This document shows, in pieces, positions 12,401 to 21,400 of a stretch of 23,620 bases of DNA (its first letter is position 1; each line of letters opens with the position of its first letter). The notes below the pieces were generated by a model. It saw nothing but the letters and a program-made list of their open reading frames with translations. It was not told where the DNA came from and made no database searches. A program made the position numbers and the translations under genes. This stretch comes from Ectocarpus siliculosus (Eukaryota > Sar > Phaeophyceae > Ectocarpales > Ectocarpaceae): assembly GCA_000310025.1 (NCBI GenBank), contig FN649733.1, positions 3,123,956-3,147,575 of the forward strand, read 5' to 3'.

Positions 12401-15400
12401 ACGGCTGCTGCGGGGGGGGGGGAATCCGACCCGACTCCATCGTAGGAAGTCGACACTGTTACCAGATATTTGAACCGCTACACCTACACCTTACCCACGT
12501 TCATGCCGTCGATACCACTGGGATCACAAACACGTGCACACACAGCCACTGGCTCTTTTAATTGGTCAGCCGGTTAGCGCGGTCGATGCTAATAACAATA
12601 AAAATCACACGGTCACACGCAGGCGGACGAGCTCGAAGAGGCATTCACGGAACTGGTTCTCGAGTACAAGCACGACGCCACCGCTACCGCTAGCAGGGAG
12701 AACGACTGCGGCTCCGGCTCCAGGCTGCTGCTGCCGGGCAGCCGCCTGGCCGACTGGGCGCCCGTCCGAAAGATGCTGCGGTCCGGCACGGCCATGGAAG
12801 AAGACGTCGCCGCTGCCACGGCTAAGGCGCAGAAAGCTTCGTTTCACCGCCGCGGCCAACATCACCAGGCCGCCGGCGGCGGGGGGCAAGACGGCAAGGA
12901 CGCTGCAATGATTGATTTCGTGGGGTTCCTGGAGTTCATTCACACCCTGGACATCGCGGTGAGGAGCTACACACCCTAGTGTTTTATGGGTCGGTATTTT
13001 CGGTAAGGAGGCCGAACGGATTGGGGGGCGGGAGTCGATAGCAGGGAGACATTTTCCTCCCGGAGGCAAGCAAATGAGTTCTTCGTGCGCCTTCGCGTCT
13101 TCCCGTGCAAATCCAAGCCCCCCCCCCAGTCGGCCCCACTTACATANNNNNNNNNNNNNNNNNNNNNNNNNNNNNNNNNNNNNNNNNNNNNNNNNNNNNN
13201 NNNNNNNNNNNNNNNNNNNNNNNNNNNNNNNNNNNNNNNNNNNNNNACCCCCCCCCCCCCCCCCCCCCCCTTGTCGCCAACGGTCTAACAGCTAAGGCAA
13301 GCAAGTAATCCCCCCCCCCCGTTTTACAAATCGCTCCCCTCAAGCATGCAAACCCCGTTGCCCATGTTTTTGTCCCCGTCCAACGACGATCGATACCCGG
13401 TGCCGTGAAAAGGTGGACGGTCTGGGTGCTGATGCTTCGGCGGGGAAGACCGACGACCACGACGACAACGACCCGGAGGCGGCGGCGAACCACGCCCGCC
13501 GCCTGGAGATGAGGCGGAAACGTGCCACCGACGCCGCTGAAGAGGACAGCTACGGGTGAGTTAGTTGGAGAAGAGAAAGAGAACCGTCTGCTCCTCTCTC
13601 TCTCTGTCTCTCTTGTCTCTCTGTCGCTCTCTCTGCCCATCTGGTTTCGCACCTCGTTGTGTATTTCGTGAACACCCGTGACACAACAGTCGCGGGCGCA
13701 GCTACACCTTGCGTGCCGTGTTAAAACACCGGTAACACTTGGGGCCAAACACAAGGCACCTAACATTAAACAAGTTCCTGTTGACAGTCGATAGTTCAGT
13801 TGTTGCCTACACGTATGTGCGAATCTAACTCCCGCCGCTTCTCTCTACGATGTTCCACCGCATTATTCTCGACAGGACCTTGAAGGAGCATCTTCTCGCG
13901 CACTTACGGGCGAGGCCTAAAAAGGACGACCCGGAGACGCAGAGAATCGCCAAGGAGTTCCACAGCACCGAGGCCGTCGACCTGGAGAAAAGCCTCCTCA
14001 AGAATCGCTTGGAGGGCCACCTGCGATCCCGCGCCGCCGGTAAGAGGTTGGTCGATAGGGAGGGCCGATGAGGGCGGGGTGGCGTGCTCATGTTTTGCAT
14101 GCCTTAAGCGGGTAGACCAGTGACCACGCGTTGTCGAGAGGGCGGAGAACTGTTCCTCCAGGACCGATCACGGATGCTGGCAAGGGCGGGGGGAAGGGAA
14201 GAGGTGGACGACCTTGGGGGGGCATGGGGGAGGAGGATCTGCTTCCGTTGTTTGGTGTGAGGAAAGAAGGGGCACGATGGTGGGTGGCCTTGGGGGGGCA
14301 TGAGGGAGGAGGTTCTGCTTCCGTGATTTTATGTATCGCGCCACTCTGTCACGGGACAGGTGTCGGCCTGGATGGAAGGTCACACGTGGTGTTCTTGTAA
14401 CCATGCCCCCTGAGGCGCATCTGTGCTTGATGCACGTGCGCCTTTCCATGTGTTACCCTCGTTTCTTAGGGGACATTCCCCACTTCGTGCATCTTCGAGA
14501 AAAAAGTCAGGTCGGCAAAGACGGCATTGGCCCCTTCTGTAGCTAGAAATGATGCTGCGCGAATATACTTGTGTACCAGGTAGGTGTGTGCACACGCGTT
14601 TTTAGCGATAGTCAAACACGCACTCAATAGAGGCTTTGTTGTCGCTCGAACATTTTATGTGTCGGCACATGTTGACACGCCTTTGTAGCGATAGTAAAAC
14701 AATGTGGTGAATGACGTTTCGTTGGCGCTGATCTCGACCACGCTTGTTCTGGTCGATCGCTCGTGGCGCCGATGCTTTTCCCTACTTGTTGCGAAACGGT
14801 GGCCAGAGTCGGCAGCGGCAACGTCCGGGAGTTCCAAGGGCGGGGAGCGGACGGCAAGGATCAAGGAGCTAGAGCTCGCCATGAACCAGCGCATGATGAA
14901 GCACAGCCTCGCGGCCAGCGGCGGGGATGAACGCAGCGGCGGCGCCGGCGTTGGGTCAGCGCCGTCGACGGCAGAGGAAGGCCTGGATATGGAGGTGGCG
15001 AGAGAGGCCCTCGGGGGAAGCCTGGGCCGACGGTCCAGCTTGGAAGAGCTCACGAACCAGGGAATATTCCAGGTGTGCGTGTGTCCATATTACGCTAGGC
15101 TTGCAAAGAGAGAGAGAGAGAGGGGTGTGTGAGGGGCTGAGCCAAGGCGCCGGCTACAGCAGTTCCGACCTCCGAAGCGGCTTGCTGGAGTTCAGGATTC
15201 TGACCATCTCCCCCAACCCTGACTAGTCGCGTCACAACACAACAATGTGGTGCGGCGTCCATGTGCCCGCCCCTGCAGCAACCAGTCCTAGACAACGCTT
15301 CGTGCAAAGACAAGAACACGCGAAATATTGTCTGATCCGTCGAAAATACGTGCTGCACGACACATGTGCCAGAACGGTCAGTGCGTGTTCCTTACGAAAC

Positions 15401-18400
15401 GAACACAGGCATAGGCACCACCCATGAAACAGATACTGTAGATACGACGACGTTCTGGCCTTTATACGAAATCACACTTTTTTTTGCTCTCGCGTCCTCT
15501 CGCTGCCTCGTCACTACCGTATCTGCGAACTCTTTCGCGTTTTCCCTGGCGCAACAATGTTACCAAAGAGGACGACACCGCTGCAGCATGGCCTGGAGCG
15601 ACAGTTGATCGAGAAACGCCTTTCAAGATCTCTGCGAAATCCCCTGCGGCCCTCCAAGAAAGACCTGGTTGAACACGGTATCTACATCGACGCCACCCCC
15701 AGGGAGTTGCAGATGGAGGTAAATGGATCCCTTGGCGACAGAACATCAAGACTGTGTTCATATTACTATTCGTTCGATTCGCAGAAGAATTAACGCTTGG
15801 AGCACCGGGGGCGGGGGGGGGGCTCGCAAACGTGACCACAGCTTCAACCAATGTGCAACGATGGGCCTCTCTCTTGCAAATCGGTTGTTATTCGTCATAC
15901 CTTTTAATACCCGCCGCCTGCGATGTCTTCCGACCGTACAGTCTTGCCCGTGTTGACCATAGAACTTTTGCCGCCGCCCCCTCCCCTCTTGTGTTGCTAC
16001 GTACCAATAGATTTATCGCACAGCGTACCTCTGAGGTAACCACAGATCGGGTCCTACAGGAAGCTACAACAGCACAATATTGAAGAAATTGCCTGTGTAT
16101 CCGCTCCCCGTATCGTTCACACTTGTCGCACCTGTGTTCTGGTCCGTCTTGCGAGAAAGCATACTGGGGTTAACGGTAAGAAGAGCTAGAGACGTCTCTC
16201 GGTCGGTCGAGACTTCGGTTAAGCCGCGATTGCTGTTTATTCCACAGACGAACGAGCAAGGAAGATCACCCTTGACTATTATTCCATTCCTTGTCAGCAG
16301 GTACCACCGCGTTGTTGTAGACTCGTCGGTCGCATGGCCGACCCCTCCGTTCAAACCACACTCGTGCCACGGATTGTTGCTATCATGGTTGTGGTGTTCG
16401 CAGCACTACCTGGCTACTCGAAACCTCAAGCACGGCCTCGAGCGGCGGGAGTCGATCCAAGACCTGAAGGACCACGGTGTTTATCAGGTCAGACACGGAC
16501 GGTGTCGGGCAGTCTTTCTTGTACTCTTCGTTGCGCTTCTTTGCCCACCAGGGCGATGGTCTTCGCTCGTATTGTCCACGATGTCTTCATCTCTTTCTGT
16601 GACCATGGGCGATTGTCGTATCTCGTGTTGTCCACAATGTTTTTCATCTCTGTCTGTAACCTCGGGCGCCGGTCTTACCTCAATGTCTTCGTCTCCTTCC
16701 TTCTAGATCAGCAACAGCCGGCCTACTCGTACGTAGCCCATGGACATAAAACCGTTTTCGCCACCTTTTTGCATTTTGTTGTCTCGTTCTCCCGGCACAA
16801 AGCAACGTACACCGTGCCCTGCGCGCGGCTCACGAAAAGCAGGTCACTATTGTACGAAGGAAACGGTGCCGACCATGTCTTGGGCTCCTGCTGAATGCCT
16901 TAACACCGACACACCTCATTTTCTCATGCCCCAGCGAAAAGCACGTTTCCACGAAGGAAATGGTGCCTACCATGTCGTTGGCTCGGTTGCTTAATTGACA
17001 CACCGCGTTTTCTTGTGCCCCTAACGTTTACTTTTTTTTCCCTTGTTTTGCTTTGTCATCTTCGATGCGTCTCTTGTTCAGCCCGAGAACAGTCTGCGCG
17101 CGGCCCACGAGAAGCTGCTGATCAAGGCGCTCCTCCAGCGTAAGCTGTCGCACGCATTTTCGAGGGAGGAGATGGACCGCCTGAAGCAGAAGGGCGTGTA
17201 CAAGGAGGCCGAGCACGAAAAGCTAGAGGCGGAACGCCTCCTGGTCACACGCCAGGTAGGTCTCGTTCGAGGTGTTTGCCTTTTTTTTTTAAAGATCATG
17301 AGCTCTCTCACGACTTTCTATGAGTCTGACGACTTTCGAAGACGTCGGACACTAGATCAAAGATACTTGTGACCTACTATAATACAGCTACAGAAGAGTT
17401 GTCGCTACAAATATTCTCAGTCGTGGAACCCCCCCCCACCCCGGTCTAACAACTAAGACAGGCAAAACTTGAGACGACTCCCCCCCCCTCCCCACACCAC
17501 TGCATCCTGCTCGGCACGACACGATAAACAGCTTGCCCGGCTCGTCAGCAAGCGCCCGGACCCCGCGCAGCTGGAACAGGAGCACCCGGAGCTGATGAAG
17601 GCCGGGACCCTGGCCCTAGTCTTCGAGGAGAGGGTCATGCCCCGTGCGGCTGCCGGTAGCGGTGCTGGTGCTGGTGCTGCGACGGCCGCGGAAGCTGGTG
17701 AAAAGGAGGGGGAGGTTGTCGCTGAGAGCGGGGGCGGACCGGAACACCTGGTGTCGTTCGACGGGCTGTTGACCTGGCCGGACGTTCAGGTGATAGATAG
17801 CCTGGTGGGAAGATATGGCTGCTGGTAAATGGTTGTCGTTGTTGCTGGAGGTGGTTACTCGCAACTGCTGCCCGGGTATGCTGTACCTGGCGGAAGACAT
17901 GGCTGCTATTTAGTAAGGTTATCATTGTGGCTGCTATTTAGTAAGGCTATCATTGTGGCTGGAGTGGTTGCCTGCCACTGCTGTTGCTGACGCCTGTATG
18001 CACATAATCTGTAGACGCGCTGCTCTGTACCCGTCTGCACTCGGAATATCTCAGTGGAAAATTGCCGAAGCTTGAGTCGCACCCTTAATTATATTCTTGT
18101 ATTCCACAAGCCCGACGGTCGTTTACAGAATTGTGTCTCGCGCATGAACAACAGTTAGTTTGGCCTTCATCTCGCGAGCGATTACGGCGTTTCTTCGCGT
18201 TCGTGGTGCCCTTTCGTGTTTCGGCTCCATTCCGATCGGATCCATCGCAGATTTCGAACCTGCGACCATTCTTCCCCCACCCGGTGCTGTGTACACTCTC
18301 TTGCGTGTTTGGTTGGTCGGCCTTCGTTTGTCTCCGAGAACAACAGCAACAACCGACAACATGAGCTAAATAAACACCGAACAATAACACACATACATGC

Positions 18401-21400
18401 GACACATCGCCCACCAGGATCATCTTGTCGGAGAGGGCGGAGAGGACACCAAGCACGAGATGGCCCGGCACTTCGATCTGTGCGACTCGGACGGCGACGG
18501 TTACATTACCTTTAGCCAGTTCCTCCGCTGGGTAGAGCTGTGCGACCTCGACCCCGACGACCACCTGCAGGCGGGTGTCGTGCTCTGAACCCCCCCCCCC
18601 CCCGTCCCAATAACGCCATGTCTGAGAGGAGAGGACAGGGGTGCAGAAAACAGGATCTGGGAGGGGTGGTTGGAAAGACACGAATTTCGGCACGAGTCGG
18701 TGTGACTTTGTACGCAGCCCAATGTCCAAGCCTAGTCATTCCTGTTATTGGTGGAAACTTACGCCGAAATCCGAAACACAGCAGTGCAGAGGGCCCCGCC
18801 GCAGCCCCCCCCCCCCCACACACCGCTCTTTGAACCACAACGATGCTGTTTGGGAACACTCAATGTTCGCGCATGATACAGCGTCCCTGGGACCCCCACA
18901 AGCGACGGAGGTTACTGTTTCTCGTGACAAAAAACTGTTATTTCAGTGAGCGTTTTCTTGGAAGGAAGGAACACGCGCATTATTTCCTTGCTTGGCGCCC
19001 CCCGCCACTGCAAAACTGAAACAAGTGCTGCACTGGCATCGTATCACATGGGGTACGGTAGTCGTGGGTCGGCCCTGGCACCCAGCACGTCGTTGAAGGT
19101 ATCAGTGGGGACTGTCCTTCATGACAAATTTTAAGGCGAACGAGTTCATGGTTCAGCTGGGGTGCATGTTTGTTTCGCCTCCAATACTGCTGCAATTTTT
19201 GTCGTCGTCTGACCCCCTCTGATGTGTCCCTTTTCCCCCCTGCTCTCGGCGGACGGCGACTTCTCTACATTTTTTCAACTTGATATTTGCAGGTGACAGA
19301 CTCGAACCTGGATGCCGAGTACGCGCGGTTGGAAGGCGCCAGCGGAAAGTGGGGGTGAGTCAAAACCAAACATGGAAGAACACACGTCCAGAACATTTGT
19401 TTGTAGAAACGACGGACTGATTAGGCGTTCATTGCCTCCCTCGCCTTACCATCTCCCGGTCTTTGGGAATCAGCCAAATCGTGTTCAATGAAGACGGAGG
19501 CTGAACCATGCGGCGTTTCATGCAGGGCATCAACCGGGCCCCGTCCGCACGCCCCACATCTGACTTGAGCCCTCTTGGTTGTTTCCGTCTGCTGCACCCG
19601 CGTTTTTGGGCGGGGGGGTTGCTTCGCCAAAACACAAAACACAAAACACAAAACACAACAACAACCAATGACGACGACAACTTCGACGACGACGATGACT
19701 GCGACAGGGTTACCCTTGACCAAGCGCTGTCATACCCACTCGTCAAGCGGTGGGTCGCCTCGGCATCTCTCGATCGTGACGCCCTTAACGCCATGTGGGG
19801 GATGGGGGCTGGCGAGGGGGGCTCCGCCGAGGGGAACACGAAGCAGTTGGACGGTTTCAAGGTGGGATATAATAAAAAGAGCCGGTTTGATTGGTTTTTC
19901 CTTGTTTGCGGCACCCCGACAACGATTTGGCCGAGGGCACTTGGACAACAAGAGTTACTCTCACCTACCTGACTGGCTGCCGGATGCGGCAACGACATGA
20001 TGTCTAAATCCGCTTTGGTGGGGATAGTTGTCGACACGTACCGTCTCCTGCCGGGTGGGTCGAGAGCGGCGCGTTCTGCGTCACGCCGCTCAGGCGGATG
20101 GTCGGTTCGGACGCGCATGTGGAAGGAGATATGAGAATGCCTTGTTTGTGTTTTTGTGCAGCACAAGCACATAAGACAGTTTACGCATATAGCCATAATC
20201 AGATGATTTGGCGTGCGTGCTTTTATATCTAAGCGAGGGAGGGAGGGAAGGAGGGAGCGACCGCCAGATTCGCCATGGGCCGAGTCCTTTTCTCCATCTC
20301 TTCTTTGGGTTAAAGCCGACAAGAAAATTTCGCTCGGGTGCCTCCTTCCCTCCGCTCCCTCCTCCTAATGTTGCCCCCCCCGCCTGCTTGTATCGCATGT
20401 GCGGGATGGGAGAGGAGAGGTTGCCGAAAATAGTATGGGAGGCGAAGTGGGCAAACAAAAAAGAGGGGTAGACAACCCACGGAATGGGTCAAGGTTGTAG
20501 AGGACGTATGGAAGGGGTTAGACATCGACGAAGATGAAAAGCTGGAAACGGAGGGTCTACAGGGGTTCAAGGAGAAGATATCTGTTGCTTGTGCCGAGAG
20601 AGAAGAACAGAATCTAAGGAAAGGAACCAACGATAAGGAGGGTCTAGAAGTGTACGGAATGTTGAAAGAAGGAATAGGGTTCAAGGATTACCTACATGGA
20701 CCAATGGATGCAGGGACAAAGCTTGAGGTCAAATTCAGGACCGGGGACATAGGCCTTCGAGAACGTCGACGAAGACATAGGACGGTAGACGACGAAGACG
20801 ACGAGTTCAAATGTGATTACGGCTTCGAATGCGAAGACCGTGTTCATGTAGTCGCGGAATGTCCGTGGTACGAAGAGGAGAGGGAAGTGTACATGACTGA
20901 GCTGGGAAAAATACAAGGGACGTACAGGGAGATGTTTGAGGCATGGAATAGAGAGGAGAGGACGGTAGCTGTACTGGGGAGTAGGAAGTGGTTTGAAAAG
21001 GCGGGAAGGGATATCGTTAGGATAGACAGACTAGGGAAGACATTTTTGAACCACCTTTGGCAAAGTAGGAAGGAACGATTGGCCATCGGTGATCGGTCCT
21101 GTGGGAACAATGCTCCGTCCTCTCGAAGACGCGTGGTCAATGGTCTAACCGCTAAGGCACGCAAAACATAAGAGTACGCCCCCCCCCCCCGCCTGCTTGT
21201 CTCTGCTGTGTCCATCAGTCTTTCTGCAGGCATTGCGAGGCGAGGTCATCCGCTGCCCACCAGATGCGCCACAAGGAGCTCTTGGCCGACGCTGCAAAGA
21301 AGGAAGCCAAGGTAATCCCACTCTGCTGGACGCGAGTGCGGCAGGGCTCGGATTGCGTGCATGTCGGGAAGCGCAGTTTTTGCGTTGGTCACACACGTCT

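Larger units (their letters stand above)
20374..21200 (+). repeat. Target-site duplication flanking the retrotransposon insertion
   Basis: The string of eight C plus gcctgcttgt occurs at 20374-20391 and again at 21183-21200, on either side of the retrotransposon. An 18-bp direct repeat (10 bp of it complex sequence) is what target-primed insertion would leave. Confidence 0.8.

Noticed and set aside
13085-13766. Open frames running through the N gap
   Set aside because: Translation across unknown bases is meaningless, and the flanking poly-C gives artificial Pro or Gly runs.
18240-18280. Minus-strand T-arm-like hairpin (gcagg-ttcgaaa-tctgc)
   Set aside because: A five-base stem and seven-base loop are present, but the acceptor, D and anticodon arms are missing at the right distances.
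19429-20322. Minus-strand open frame of 297 residues
   Set aside because: It is the complement of exon 25 and intron sequence, with low-complexity composition from the GAC and AAAACAC repeats. It reads as a shadow of the plus-strand exon.
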